Assembly (NCBI RefSeq): GCF_030463535.1
Contig: NC_132879.1
Span: 47,124,094-47,188,093, forward strand
From: Salminus brasiliensis
Taxonomy: Eukaryota; Chordata; Actinopteri; Characiformes; Bryconidae
Direction: 5' to 3'
Length of the DNA: 64,000 nt
The position numbers and the translations under genes were made by a program. This document shows positions 24,801 to 40,000 of this stretch, piece after piece; within the stretch, counting starts at the first letter, position 1, and each line of letters begins with the position of its first letter. The notes beneath the pieces are model-generated. The model was given only the letters and a program-made list of their open reading frames with translations, searched no databases and had not been told where the DNA came from.

Positions 24801-27800
24801 CATAAGTACATAAGTAAACCAAGAAACTGTCAGGAGCTCATGTGTAAAAGATCTAAAGCTTAAAACATAAGGTATTCGCTGCTGCTGTTCACTGCTATGG
24901 GAAATGTTTTTATTATATTTATTTCGAGAAATGATTCATTAGCTAGCTTGTGTAAAAGACCACCCAGAAAAAAGGAGTTGGTTCTAAGTGGTGCTTTGCA
25001 TTAATAATACTGTGTGCTGTTGTTCACCTGTGGTTCTGCTTAGGCCAGGCATTCTCCTCCTGCTCTCCAGGTCAGTGGCGGCTGGCAAAGTGCCAGCCAG
25101 TGCTGCAGCCTCCTTCCTCTTCTTCTCCCTTTTATACCCGGAGAAGACGCTCTTCCACAGAGACTTGTGCTTGGCGGATTCCTGCTGAGCCTCCCCGCTC
25201 TTTCTGCTCTTCCGCGGTGAGAACAGAGAGCTCCGCTTCTTCTCCTTCTCCTCTGCCCCTGTCTTGACCTCTGGCCTTCGTAGCCACACCTCAGCCCCAC
25301 CAACCTGCAGGGGGCCCTCTGTTAGCGTCCTCCAGCCCTCCCTCTTGTCCTTACCAGCATGCTCTGGGGCAGCGGTCTTGTTGGGGTAGCTAGATGTCTT
25401 GTGATCCATGAGACTAGCTCTCGGTGGCAGCTGACTTTCCATGGCGTGGCAGGGGAGAGCTTCATCTGCACATAAAACCTCCACCTCGTCTGGAGGGAGG
25501 CTCTGAGCATGAACCAGGCCTTTCTTAAGCCTGTCCTGCTGTAGCACACCTGGATGTGACCCAGAAGTTAACAGAATTTCCCTCTCTACCGCTGGTTCTG
25601 CTGCTAGCTGATAACACCTGGCTACAGGCGGACTGCAGGGAGGAGTTAAAAGGCCTGAGCCTGGCGCAGAGTCTCTGTGATTGTTTGCAGTGATCCTAGA
25701 GGCGTGGTTAGATGCCAAGCCCACCTTGTCCTCCGTCACGTGACCCTCAAGAGTGATGTTAAGTCTGTGGACCACAGAACAGCGAGCTACCACCTGCTCT
25801 AGCACGGCCCCTGGCTCACCTGCTTCTGAGGCTTGGGAGCGAATGGACAAGGGCGTGCCAGATGAGGAATGCGTGTGTGCACTTTCAAAGTCGGTAAGTG
25901 AAGGCGTCTGGGTACTGCGTGTGCATGTGCTCATATTGTGTGTGTCTGTGCTTGGGTTGCTTGAGTCACATTTGCGAGGGGTGCTTGAGGGGGAGTCGGA
26001 GGCGGTAGTGTAAAGGGATGGTGTGTGTATAGAAGAGGTGTAAAATGTGTCTCCAGTGCTAGAGCTGTGCGTAGAGGAGCCATCGTTACTCGTCAGATCA
26101 CGAGGCAGTGGTGTAAGCCCCAGACTCTTTCTGATCTGAGCACTCTTCAGCCAGAATTCCTCGATAACCTCCGTCCTCTTGGCTAGTGGGTCCTCTGGAG
26201 TCAGAGGCAGGTCGGATGTGGGCGTAAACGTGTGTACAGAACGTGTGAGAGGTGTATGCAGGCTTTCAGATGGAGAAGAACAGTCTCTATGGGGGATGCA
26301 GGGCTCCATGTCCTGTAATTCACAGCATTTACCCCTTCTGTCTGAGCAGCGCTTCACTTCAGGCTCATCAGGATGCTCCTCAGAAGACTCTGGAAAAAGG
26401 TGAATTGCGCATGGAGTTACATTGGCATGAGGAATCTCGGGACTCATGATCAGATGGAAGTAGCATCATGGTATCATACAACATAGCCAAGAAGCAAAAG
26501 GAAAATAATCAAGTATGTAAGCGGGTAAAGGCAGTGAGCAAAAAAAAAAAAATTATTTTGCCATAATTATGAACATTTAGACTTTCTGTATGTTTCATAC
26601 TTCATATAAACCTGACACTGATTTGGCCATATTTGACATTTGATGTGTTTTCTATTGTAAAATGACAGGTTACTCTGGTAATAAAAAAATCTGTCCTGAG
26701 TTACTGTCCTGAGAAGGCTTGTCACTAGATTTGGAGCATCGCACCATCATTCCAGAGAACACTGTTCCACTGCTCCAGTGCCTGGGGAGGGGGCCCTAAC
26801 CCTCTAGCCCATGCTTGGCCTTAGGCAGGGTGCCAATAGGTTCATGTTTTCCTGCTCCAGAGGATCCTATTCTATTTACAGTACTTATTTACAGGAACTA
26901 GACAAGCTGTGTGTGCATTTGCACAGCTTTGTCAGCAATAGGTGAAACCTAAAGTAGCTAAACACATTCATTAGAAGGGGTGTCCGCAAACATGTAGTGA
27001 CATGTAGTGTATATATTGGTTGGCTAATAATATTAGTCAATATTTGTCACTCATTCTACAAAAATATCACTGATAATACCTGACTTTGATTTTGACTGTC
27101 GTATTGCCAGGACCTCCCGAACATGAGTCACCCCTCTGTTGAACTGTGTGAATTCAATAGTGGTGGAACCAGTGATTCTAAACTTAATATACAGTCATTT
27201 GTGAAAGTGAGAATACTCCTGTTCAACTAACATGTTTTGTTGCCTTTATAGTGAAATGAAGTGATCAAACTCCGAAATTGTGTCAGAGAGAGCAAAATCT
27301 AGCAACTGGTGTTGGGAAAAAGGTGAAATGAGACTGTGTTTGGGCTCGTAGCTGGCCATCTAGGCTTAGATAGGTTAGCTAGCAGGCTAAACACCACAGA
27401 ACAGACCGTGTTCCAGCAAATGTTTAGAGGATAAAGCCTCATACTTTAAAGCACAAAGTTGAGTGAATGGTCTTGTCTGTTTTCAGGTACATTTAGTAGA
27501 CTGGTCAATCCAGGTTTGCCTCCTCTCCCTTTTAATCAAACTCACATGTTGTCAAAACTCAGATATGCTTGTTTTTTTTTTTTTTTTGCTTTTTTAACCA
27601 TAACCAGAGCATGACATGACCAATCAGTGAGCTCCCACAGTGCCTCCAACCTGTGGCTCTCTTAAATGCACATGGGGGATTGGGGGGTTATTTGGCTGTG
27701 TACTAGACAGACACAGAATGGAAATTTGACACATCAGATTCGTCGCAATTTTAAAATACCGTCCTCATTTTGACATGTCAACATTTTCAAATACAGCGGT

Positions 27801-30800
27801 GTACAGTATTACTGGTATAACAACCAACCCTAACTCAAATCAATAAATAAAACCAAAATCACAAATGATTATGAGTAACTATGCCCCCCAGTGGTTTAAT
27901 ATTTAAGAATTTTGTTTTTATTTGAGTTATTTAAGAAATTAAGAAGCGTAGCAATGGAGAGCTAATCATTCATTTGTAAAGCTCTGGTTAACTAAAACTA
28001 TTAAATCAATGACTATAGAAAACATTCATTGAATTAAAGTATAAAAATCTATTTTTATAACTGATTGTTATCCCCATTACATCAGTATTGGTATAGACCA
28101 CAAAGTTTTCATATTGAGCGGACCCTTCGTTATCCATTTAACAGTGAATTCTGTATGTAATGCAGTCAGTGGACTTTGTCCTTTACCTATCATTGTGTAA
28201 AGCTGTGCTGACCTTCAGTAGTGAATTGAATAACATGCAACTGGATGGAAAAAAAAAAAAAATTGCACTGCAAAATAAGGCATGCCTTATTCCCCTGCTC
28301 ATGCATGCTGTCACGGCCAAAGCTTGCCGAACTGAACTGTTAAAAATTAAGGCAACTGAAAAAAAAACTGCGAGTTGTCCATCAAGGCCTGGAGGGGCGG
28401 TGCTACCTTTGATTACACCTGTTTCCTCTTCCTCTAGCCACACCCCCGTAAGCCGCTCCCTTTCCCAAGGGCAATATTCGCCCTCTAATCACACACAAGC
28501 ACACACAAATGAGCAATCACATAGACACAAACACAGATCAGCAAACCCATCCAGACATACACCCACATCACCATTAAGACAAGTACACACAGACACGCAT
28601 GTATAGTGCATAGAAATGCCACACACATCCATACAAACACAGACACAATTAGAGAGAGAGACACACAGAGAGAGAGAGAGAGAGAGAGAGGCGGTAAGAG
28701 CTAGACTAGTAAAAGCAACAACAAGATGGCTTTGGTCCAGACTCCCCCAGAACAGTTGAAAAACTACTCTCAGGACACACTTCACCCCAACAACTGAATA
28801 TGCAAATGAAAACAGCTGTGGAACTTTCCTACCATCGCTGGATTCCTCGTCACTCTCCTCTTCTTCAGAAACCTCCTCTTCTTCCTCTTCCTCTCCTCGT
28901 TCCTCCTCATCGTCCTCTTCTTCCTCCACTCTTTGTTCCGCCCCTCTGTCTGACTCCCTCACTCCATTTGTCCTGGCCTGTGGCTCCTCACTCCTCCTCC
29001 AGGACGCCTCCCCCTGATCTTCTAGCTCTGACTCTGAGCTACTGGGAAAAACAAGAGTGCAATAGAGCGCAAGACAGAGAGAGAGAGTGAGAGAGAGAGC
29101 ATGTGAGAGAGAGAGCTGTTATTAGCAAAGAGTCAGACTATTAGTAATGTCTGAAAGTGACAGGATCATACAACCTTTAAAATCCATAATAATTTCTTTG
29201 GCAGATTTTTAAAGATGACCATGCACTAAATCAACCAGGGATCACATGTATTTTTTTACACATTCTAAATTGGCTACTATTCAGATTTGAGTTGACCGGC
29301 ATGCACTACACTCTTAAAAACTAAAGGTGAGATCTTTCAGCAATGGTGTAGAAGAACCACTTTAAGTTCCACACTATTGAAAGAATAGGATACTTGAGTA
29401 ACATTTGGAGGTTCTTTAATTTGAAACTGTGGAGGAATCACTTAAGGTGGTTTTTAGACAAAAAAGGTTCCTCGAAGGTTCCTCACCGCACCGCCACAGT
29501 TCCTCCACAGTTCCTCCACAGTTCCTCCACAGTTTCAGTACTTTTAACAGTGCATATAGAACAATATTTGTAATAGAGATGTGAAAGAGGACAGAAACTC
29601 TAAAGGTCTGAAATCCTGATCCTTCACTTAATCTACAGGTTATATATGGAGTTAAAGGTCTGTCACACTCGTAAATACTATCATTAAAAGAGCACAGTTG
29701 ATAACTAGTGCTACACGCTACATCCCATTTAAAATCTGTCCTATGCTCCGTGTTTCTCACATAGCGTAATACCACTGTTTCCATCAAGAAAAACATTCAT
29801 GGCTGCTTAATTTAGAAGCATCACAGTCAGTCCGAACACTTTGCACTAACATGTTTCTGGCGTGAGTGAGCTTAGCTCCAGAGAGCACACACACTGCACA
29901 CACTTTTCCCGTCTGCCTGATTTAAAACTACTGTCAGCTAACTGTTGGCTAACTTGCAATTACGAGAGGACAGGTTGTGAATCAGCAGCTCTGAGACACA
30001 GTGAAGAGAGCTGTGTCCAGCCACACCGAACATAAACAGAGCTATTCTAACAACTCTCTCTCTCTCTCTCTCTCTCTACCTCTCTCTGCTCATCTTTATG
30101 CTCATCTTCCCTCCAGGCACGATGGCAGTTTGAAAAATGAGCTGCTTTTTATGAACTGTTTATGTGAAGTTACCCCAGCTTACAAAACGTGTGTGTGTGT
30201 GTGACTGTATGTACAGTATGTGTCTGGTACCTGGACTGCTCCTCACTCCCTTTGCTGAGGCTGAGGTTATGCTGTGCCTGCATCTCCTCCGGCACCTCCT
30301 GTAGGGGGCTACCTTGCTCCTGCAGGCATGGCCTGTAGTTCTCCAGCTCTATGCGCTCCGGCGTGCCACACAGCCGCTTGGCCAGCTTGGCTGCCAGGTC
30401 AGGAGGAGTGCTGGAGGACCAGTTGTCCGGGGGAGTGTCTGTGTCCACAGATCCATGGGAAGAGATGGACAGGGGCGTGGGAGGAGGGCCAGGAGGTGCC
30501 TGGAGGGATTGAAAAAGATTTAGCCATGATAAAAAAAAAGTATTTGGTGCAAAATAAAGGAAATGCAGGGCAGGCTGACATCACTGGTTGGAATTGCTCA
30601 TGTACTACCAGCTGCCTGTCAGTGATAATACATGCTGAAACTTTTCTGCTGACACAACCAAAATAAGGAGCTCCTACACACTTGTGGGGGAACCGTTTTG
30701 TATTGTCCCGTCCAACAACACCTGATTTATTGTGTGAAGACTTAAATTAGCTGGCTGAATTAGTGAAGACCCAAAACTAAACTATGCAATGCTGTGGCCT

Positions 30801-33800
30801 TTAAGGTTGCAGTTTAAAACACCATATGTGCAAATGTTAATGGACACCCCTTCTAATGAACGCATTCAGTTGCTTTAAGTTGCACTCATTGCTGACACAA
30901 AAAAGCACTGCCAATTGGACTCTCTGGAGCCGTTAAACATGAACCTACTGGCACCATGCCTAATGCCAGGTGTGAAGCAATGGAACTGTGTTCTCTGGGC
31001 TGATGGATGGTGCTCCATCCAAAACATTTTGGGAAGAACTGGGGAGTTGGGGATGAGGTGGGGTGGGGTCATCCGACATCCTGGTCTAACTAACGCTCCT
31101 GTCGCTGAATGCAATCAAATCTCACATCATTGCTCTAAAATCTAGTAGGAAGCCTTTTTCCCTGGACAGTAGAGACAGTTACTCCAACAAAAGCTCTCTT
31201 GATTTCAGAAGAAACAAAACGTGAGCAGGTGTCCCAATTCTTTTGTCCACATAGTGGACACAGCCTTGAGCTGAAGTCGTATGCCAGGCTCAGGCTACAA
31301 GATATTTTTGTCTTTCACAATGTTCACTATGTCAGATGTCGTCATGCTGGGTCTTGCCTGGGGGACTGGCAACACTATTCGTTTGACATAGACCAATCAT
31401 TATTCATGATCGTACTTGTGTGAGTTAGTACGTCTTTAGGGAGGGGGGTCAAGAAACTGTCAGTCATGGCTACAGAAGCTCTGTGTGCAGTTTTGTGTTC
31501 AGAAGAGAAAAAATAACAATATGAAAAAAGGACTGAGGTCCTGTGTCTGGGTCTCACAAGGAGGACATTATGAACTGTCTGTCCTTCAAAGAGAACTTGA
31601 GGTAACATGTCAATAACATAAATCTAGCTAGCCATTAGGGTCACTGTACATAAACAGAAGGTCTTGTGGAGGACAAAATGAATGGGATTTGGGAATTAAA
31701 TAAATTTAATATTCTGATCAATTTTAGATCCCTCCTTCTCTTCACCATGTTTACATATGTGCACCAGAGAGCAGTCTGTCCTCCTATTGGTCAATTTCAA
31801 GAAACATGTCAAACTGGGTGGAAACAAACAAAGATTCTGCCATCATGTGATGTCCCAGACATTTGCTCGCAATGCTCATATTCAGACCTGGCATTGGAAA
31901 TTTGTTGGCTCCGACAAATTCATGTCAAAATCACGCTAAATTTGTATAGTCTGATCTTGGCATTTTCTCATATCTGAAAAAAAATGGTATGTAATGGTTA
32001 TTTAACTAAAAATACCAGCATACAACTAACATTAACTTTTTTGATTAGGACTGTATGTTTGTGAGTATGTTAGCTTAACCACTTCCCAAAGCTGTTCTTG
32101 AGAAAAGCTAGCACCTGTAGTTATCATTCAGTTAGCGTTGTCAAAAGCATCCATATATCGATACACATTGACTCTGAATACTCATTAATCACAGCATTGA
32201 ATACTGAGAATTTTCTTCCCAAATTATGGTTAAAGTAAGACAGTAGGCAAATTGCACATATTTTACATATTCCACATAGTTTATGATAGTATTTGGATTT
32301 TATTCCAAATGTAAATACGTTTGACACTCAGAGCCTAAGCTTACCTGAACTTGCATCTGATGCTAGCAGTCATTTTTTAAAAATGTACATGTGACTGACA
32401 ATTTGTGGACATGCCAGTTTTGAAACTTTGGGACTTTTTGAAAGTTTGAAAATGGGATTTTTCATAGTATTGTACTGAAGTCTGACTTTTGGGATTGTGA
32501 CAACTCTACATCCGACACCTAGTTTATCTAATTAGTTCATTAAACTTCATTAAAGTAAACCTGTGTTCTTCTATAACTGTAGTGTTCTAACCTACACACA
32601 TCCAGTTTCATGAAGCTCAGGTTCCTGAGGGCCTCAGCACTGCAGTGTCTTGCATTTCAACTTCCTTTCCAAGAACACCTGATTTATTATGTGAAGACTT
32701 AAATTAGCCGGCTGAATTAGACAAGACCCTAAACTGAAATATGCAATGCTGTGGCCTTCAGAGTTGCAGTTTGATACACCATATGTCCAAATATTTGTGG
32801 ACACCCCTTCTAATGAATGCATGAAGTTACTTTACGTTGCATTCATTGCTGACACAGATGTGCAAATACACAAACAAAAAGGCACTGCCAATAGGACTCT
32901 CTGAAGCAGATCAACATGAACTTACTGGCACCATGCCTTATGCCAGGTGTGGACCATCCAAAGCGTTTGATCAGATGGGGGGTTTGGGGATGAGGTAGGG
33001 TGTGATTATCTAAACTACTGGCCTAACTGACACTCCTGTCGCTGACTGCAATCAAATTTCTTACAGCAATGCTCTATAATCTAGTAGAAAGCCTTCCTCC
33101 CTGGACAGTAGAAACAGTTACTCCAACAAAAAAGGGTTGAAAAACTCTCTTTGTACTCCTGATTTCAGAAGAAACAATAGGTGAGCAGGTGTCTCAATAC
33201 TTTTGTCCGTGCAGTGGACACAGCCTGAAGTCATATGCCAGGCTCAGGCTACATGATATTTTATGTGATATAACTATATCATTGTAGTAATCTCAGTAGG
33301 TATGTTAAATAAACTAAGCAAAGCTATGGCCCTGAGTATGTCACATGCCTAAGCCTGTGGTTCCCAGCTCTGGTCCTGGAGTACAGCTGCACTTTTCCCT
33401 TTTTTCATGTTTTCCTAAATGTGCAGCAGGGCACGGCTACTCCAGACCAGGTGTGGGAACCACTGGTGAAAGCCAAAGACAGCAGTAGAGCAGTAGCAGT
33501 ACCTGGACAGGGCGAGTGACCGGGGTCGGAGCCGGCCTCTTCCTCTGAGCCAATCCCGCCAGCCTGTAGCTGTAGTGCTGCTTACAGTAGAACTTCCCTA
33601 TGTAGACAGAGGGTACAAAAAGAAATAGTAGAAAAAGCAAGTGAGACTGAGGGTCATATTTATATTGCAGTTGAGGACCCACTAAAACCGCCTCTTTTTC
33701 AAACCTTCAGCCCACGTGACTCAGAAGAGTCCATTGGTGGAACGTTTGTAAGATGTTTTGTTTTTTTATTTTCAAAAAACGAATCTTGCCAAGGGCTCTC

Positions 33801-36800
33801 ATTGTGGTGTGTGTGTGTGTGTGTGGATGTGTGTGTCACTTGTGGTTGACAATACAGCTCCTGACCACGCTAACACACACGCCAGACCTTATGACTGCAG
33901 AATCAAAACAACAGAGCGTTTTGTCCAAAGGGACGAGTGTCGCCCACGGCAAGACCCAGCTGACACAGTGTAACAGCCGTCTTTGTGAAAACAGCTACAG
34001 AAATACTACAGAAACAACGGCAGAAAATAAGTGCAGCTACGGGCGTTACACAGTAAGTGCTGTGTGATTAGCTTTATTGCTCAAAGCATTGTCAGAGTGA
34101 CCTCCTGTACAGTATGGGTGCCAAATGCTGTAATTTATGGTCATAAGTTGCATAGGTTTTCCCTATGGCATAAAGACTTGTCAAAAGTCTTGGACCACCC
34201 TCAATTCTTTCAGTTTTTATTGACATTTATGTACTTAATCAGTACATAACCTGAAATGGTGCCAAAAAAAGTCGAGTGACCTCAAATGCTGCAAACAATG
34301 GTTCAAACAATTTATAATTTACAAACCCTTTCTCTGTATAAAAGCAATGCAGGAACAGACAGTGATACTGCACTCTCTACTGCAGTACTGAGAGAAATTA
34401 CACATAATTAATAAAGAAAACTGGAAAAAAAGTAAGAGGTCAGGATCTAAATCAACAACAGTATCAGAAGACCCTGTTTATACCGTGTTACTTTGTGTGT
34501 GTTGAGTATCAGGGTTATATCTGGATAAGACCAAGCCCCATAAAAATACTAGTATAAACACACCCAACACACATTTAATCCTGATACAAATCCCATCACT
34601 CAAACCACTTCAGGGAGTGGCAAATTTAGGAATCACTGAAGACTTGTAGCTGCAGGTTTGACAGATGGAGCGGCAGTAAGTCATACAAAGATGGCAAAAT
34701 AAGGAAAGCAGGCTCGCCTGAGCCATGCAACACTGCCCATGGACTACTGAACACAACTGGGGTGTAATGTGGCACCCATAAAGACAACGTATTGATCATC
34801 TGATGAATTGAAATAGACACAATTCGAGAATATACTGAAGTATGCAATTTGTGTGGACTCCAGGGCTACAGGAAATATTAGTGATGGAGGAACCAGAGGG
34901 TCAAGCTCTAGTTTCTCAGCACCACAGCAGGACACTTAAGTCTTAGCTGTTTTGGTGGTACCAGGGGAGCTAATACAATATTAATGTTATGGCTGAGTGG
35001 TGTTTGTCCAGCTATGGAGAAGCTGTATACTTTGATAACTGGCTGAGCAATTAGCTAAATTATCACTTGCATGTTTTTTTCACAAAAGGTGAATGACAGA
35101 CTTTACCTTCATGTGCACACACACCAACACACCCACAACTATCTTTATATTTCCCCCTCAGAGCACAAAATATTGGGAGGAGATCATTATATTGAATTTA
35201 CTATAGATAACCCGCTAAACTGGCCACAAACATGTCAGACCCCTTTAGGTAAATCTGCCTCTAAGACAGTAAACACACATTCCTTTTCTACTACACACCT
35301 TGGAGCTGGTCGTAGGCGTAGTTGGAGAGGCGTAGTGTAGAGCTGCAGTGGTCACACTGGAAGCAGCTTCTGTGGAAGAACTTCCCCTCGGCACTCAGTC
35401 TCTCCATCACATACACACGCCGGCCACAAAAATAACACACATCACTACCTCCCACGCTCACAGGAAACTCCTTTCGCTGAGAGCCCTGCAGACCACAGAG
35501 TCAAAGGGTACAGTTAGGACAGTTACTAGGGCAGAGTCCATGCAGAGTCCATTTTCCTTAGCATTTTTCAAAAATCCTGTCTATTTGCAACACCAAAAGT
35601 GAAAAGTTGATTACCAAACACAGTCATTTTTCCCCCTGTACACTGTAAACGTTGACCTCTGCAATAACTCTGCAAGACAATGGGTTTTCAGTTATTTCTG
35701 TAGAGGGATAGGTGTCGAAATCGCTGCCTGGGGTAATCGCCTGTGTGCTACAGATGTAGCAGATCAAGAACAAATGCTGGAGCATGCTGAAGTAGGGCAA
35801 AGAGCAGGACACAATAACTAATGTGGGGAAAATAGAGCATGGGCATTTTATGGTCCAATAATTTCAAATTGAACATCGTCACTGCCTTGTATCTCCAAGC
35901 CAGCAACTTCACAGGAGAAGGAAAAAACCTTAACCTTTTTAATCAGTGTAAAAGGATTTAATCCCAAGCCATTTTTAAGCATATCTATTGGTCAATTTCT
36001 CATAAAATTGTGGACACAATGTAAAGGACAACTACTGCATTTAAAATATGTCAAAAGTAGTAACTTGTTGATCGCTGCGGTGCCAATAGCTTATTTTATT
36101 ATGTATTTATTTATTATTTAATTATTTATTTACACTCTCTAGATGCCTGTAGTACAGTATCATGTGAAAGCATGTAAACAACTCTCAGTATGCAAACTAA
36201 CTAGGCTAATACAGCCTTCATACAACAGGGTTAGTTTCAACACACTGTTAGAACTGAGCCTCAGTGATGCACAGTCAAACAATGTACTCAAATAAATGAA
36301 ATTACTGTTGTGGTATTTGCTCTTTGTGGTCGAAATATGGTTTGATATAGCCTGGTTTCACTTATTATATTTATTTTGACTATTTGACTAAGATATGTGT
36401 ATTCCAACTGTAATGTATTAGAGTTGGAAGGGCTGTCTGGTTCAGGCCTGGTCTGACTGCGTTAATTGCATTGATTATTTGCCTGCAGACTCTTACAAGC
36501 CCTTTCAGTTTGTTTACAATTAACCCCGCCAATGTGGTATTTACCAATCAGCCATAACATTAACACCACCTACAGAGGCATCTGTCAGCAAGTTGAAGGT
36601 GATGTGTTAAAAACAAAACAAAAAAAGGATCAGAGCCACTTTGACAAGAACCACAAGGGGGACCTACTCAATATTAGGCAGGTGGTGCTAATGTTACGGT
36701 TGATCAGTGTTGTAACATTTTTTCTAATGTCATTTCCAGCTGAACACAAATAGTAGGTGGTGGAAATGCATTGGAAAAAAACTAAATCTGTTATGCAGAT

Positions 36801-37063
36801 CACCTATCACTCACCTCTCAGCATGCTTTGGACCGACTAAAAATAACAATAGCGGTTTCAAGGCAGTTTTATCTAAATAGGCCCATGATTTTTACTTTAG
36901 ATTTACTACTTTAGATATACAAAAAAATAAACATAACATGACAGCATGACAGGCAGAACACAAGGCCTACAAATATCATTACAGCACTCTCACAGGATGC
37001 ACAAGTAAAATCTCACAAAGCCAGAGTTTGTGTAGAGAAATTGGATTAGACACACACCCAAAG

Positions 37064-37098
<35 letters not shown>

Positions 37099-40000
37099 AA
37101 GCTAAAGTGTTCTATTAGTAAAGCTTTGCACACATTTTGCACACGGTATTAAGCAAATTCTAAAGCCAGCTCTATAGGTAAGAGCTTACCAGCTCCCTCT
37201 TGTCAAAAAGGGGCTTGGGGTCGTCCTGCTGTCTGTGGAGCTGACTGGCTATCTGCTCAGCCAATGAGCTCACTCCACCTGTGTACATCTTAATGTATTT
37301 CTAGCAATGAGAAACACACATGGAGAACAACTGCATGAGATGGAAGTGATACATAATGACAGGCCCCAAACAATTTTTACTTTTCTGTATTCAAAGCAAA
37401 AAGGGTTCTCTATAGCATCCTTTCCTTATATCCTTTCTGCCACTAGGTGTCGCAATAGAGCACCAGCAAATCAGGCCAAAACAAATGCTTCGTATTCAGT
37501 CACGCTCCAACTCTGATGCGTCTGGCTGTAGCTCCTGTTAGCATCGCGGCTCCAACCTTGTTGAGCCTGGCTTTTAACATCTCGTGTTTAAACCCGCTCC
37601 AACCCTGCTAAGTCTGGCTGCTGCTCCTGTTAGCACTGCGGGTCAAACCCTACTGAGCCCGGCTGTTAGCATTGCAGCCTATTCTCTTGGCTGTTGGCAG
37701 TAGCTAAATGCATTCATTAGAAAGGGGGTCCACAAATATTTGGACATAATACCAAAAATGTTAATATATTATTATTAATATCAACTCATTTTACTTTTGC
37801 TTGACTACAACTAGACATACACTAAATGTGGTGGTTGATGTAGCGTAGTGGATAACAACACTGGCCTCCCAATGGCAGACTAGGCCAAAGTATTGTTTCA
37901 TCTAGTATCCATCACAGATGCAGCACTTGGTATCCTCATCAAAAATGATGGTATCGCGGCAACCCTATCTAGAACAGGTCTACAGTGGTTCTATCAGTGG
38001 TGAGGTTGTGTCCTGCACACTCCTTGAGTTGATCACACCACCAGTCGGTTCCCAGTTTGGGAAAACGTTCGGTTAAAATACTCTGTATCACATGTCCACT
38101 GCCTTGCAGTCAGCAATGACAAACACAAACAGTACACAACCTTCGCTGCAACTTAAAGCACCCCAGGCTTGTAAAGCACACACACACATGCCTTCACACA
38201 CACACTTACACAGAGTCTCCCTCACAAGGCATTCACTCAATTTGATGACTGCAGGTCATAAAAAAGCAGCTCAGAAATAACGGTCGGAAAGCTGCACAAA
38301 CAGGAGCACATTGTTCTGTAATGGGCCACTAATGAGCATTTATACCAGTCAACATTACACAAATACACACACGGTACTACCAGACGTGGGATCGACACAC
38401 TAGTGGAACTTCTAGTCTACGCTACCCGTCCCACTCTACAGCACAGGTGTCTTTACCTGCTCGCTCCTGCAGGGCAGAGATTGCACCTTGATCATTTCCT
38501 TGTAGCGGAAGCTCATCAGCTCCTGCTGCTGTGTACGCTTTTTCTAGACAGAGCACATGGAAATATCACACCTGCTCCACAACGCATTCAACCGTTATCC
38601 AAAATGACTCCGGGGACTTTTCCCATTCCTAAGCCTCTAAGCACACAATGCCTTAAACTGGTTTAGGGGGTGCATTCAGCGCATACCTTTCTCCATGCAG
38701 GAACTGGGACCGGGGGCACAGGTGCGCTCGGAGGTTCAGGCAGAGGAGAAGCACACACGATTTGCTCCAGATTTGGCATGGAGCCACTCTGGCATGGGCA
38801 TGGCAGATCACATGGACAAACCAAGTGAGCAAGAGTAAGGAAGAAGAAGAGCTACAGAAGACCAGAGAGAGCTGTGGGAGCTGCTGCTGGCTTTATGGTA
38901 TAACTATGGAGAAGATATCACTGTGAAAGAAGTGCACTATTTCTAGAAAAGATGCTACAGCTTCTCTGAATTCTTATAATTTGATGAATAACATTTAACA
39001 GATGCACCATTGTAGCATTCAAGCAACATGACTCCAGATCGTTCTAAATTATTCACTATAACGAATGCATTTTTTCTAAAACTGATCGAGTGTTGCAAAT
39101 CGAGCTATTGCTGTTAAACTAATGGTTTATTGTAGAACAAATCAAGTTTCATCCTCATTCTAATAGGAAGGTCAGGGAGAGTTTAACAGTGAAATTAAAA
39201 CTTTTCATTTAATTCCAAAATGTCACGCTAGTTTGTCTTTAGTCTTGCCCTGATTTTTAATACATGTAAACAAATGAAATGACCCGCTGAAATGAAAACA
39301 CAAAAGGACACAAATCTGGGGCTCAATTATTAAAAACAGTGGTTCCCAAAGTCATGTCAGGGAGCCACTGGAGTAAGTTCCTTACTATAACTCATCTGAC
39401 CCAGTCCCTGAGGAACAAAACACAATAATAAATGTCAGGCCAACCTAAAAATAACTGATTATTAAAGCATTTTTGATTCGCTTAGTTCTCAGCCTCTCAG
39501 TTTCTCAGCTTCTCAGTTGGGTTAATGGTACATGTTAAATTGAGACGACTGTTTACCGTTCCCATCTGAAATTTAGGACTCCCCTATGACCTCAAAAAGG
39601 CCTTCCTATTCTCAGACTCCTGACCATGGAGAGCTGCAGTGTTGATGGGATTTGAACTGTTGATGTTCTGTCTCTCAAGAAACAGGCAGTTTGACAGTTG
39701 TGCCTGAGTTGTGAAACCATGTACATGTTGGTACATTTACTCAGAACTATATTTTATGTAGTTTAATTTTACATGTCTGGACTGTGAAACCGGATCATAA
39801 GTTCAAATCCAGGCAAGAGTTTAATGCTCCACTGTCAGAAGCCTCCCAGTTTGGGGACATCATGAGATGAGGGAATTTGAGCCTGCAGATGTGGGACTAC
39901 CACCCTTGGCTTGGATGACACTAGCAAGAGCAGCGAGAGACTAGCTTCACTGTGGCAAGTTGATTGATCTGTACCACTCGCCAGAGCCATTTCCCCTCTG

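Noticed and set aside
24984..26447. Taking ATG 26447 as a gene start
   Set aside because: The frame is open there, but an AG acceptor at 26391-26390 with correct phase joins exon 22, and the residues upstream have no family match. This is internal exon 23, not a separate gene.
28160..28606. 148-codon ORF on the plus strand
   Set aside because: It lies in a MICAL3 intron, ends in CA-rich repeat translation, and has no recognisable domain.
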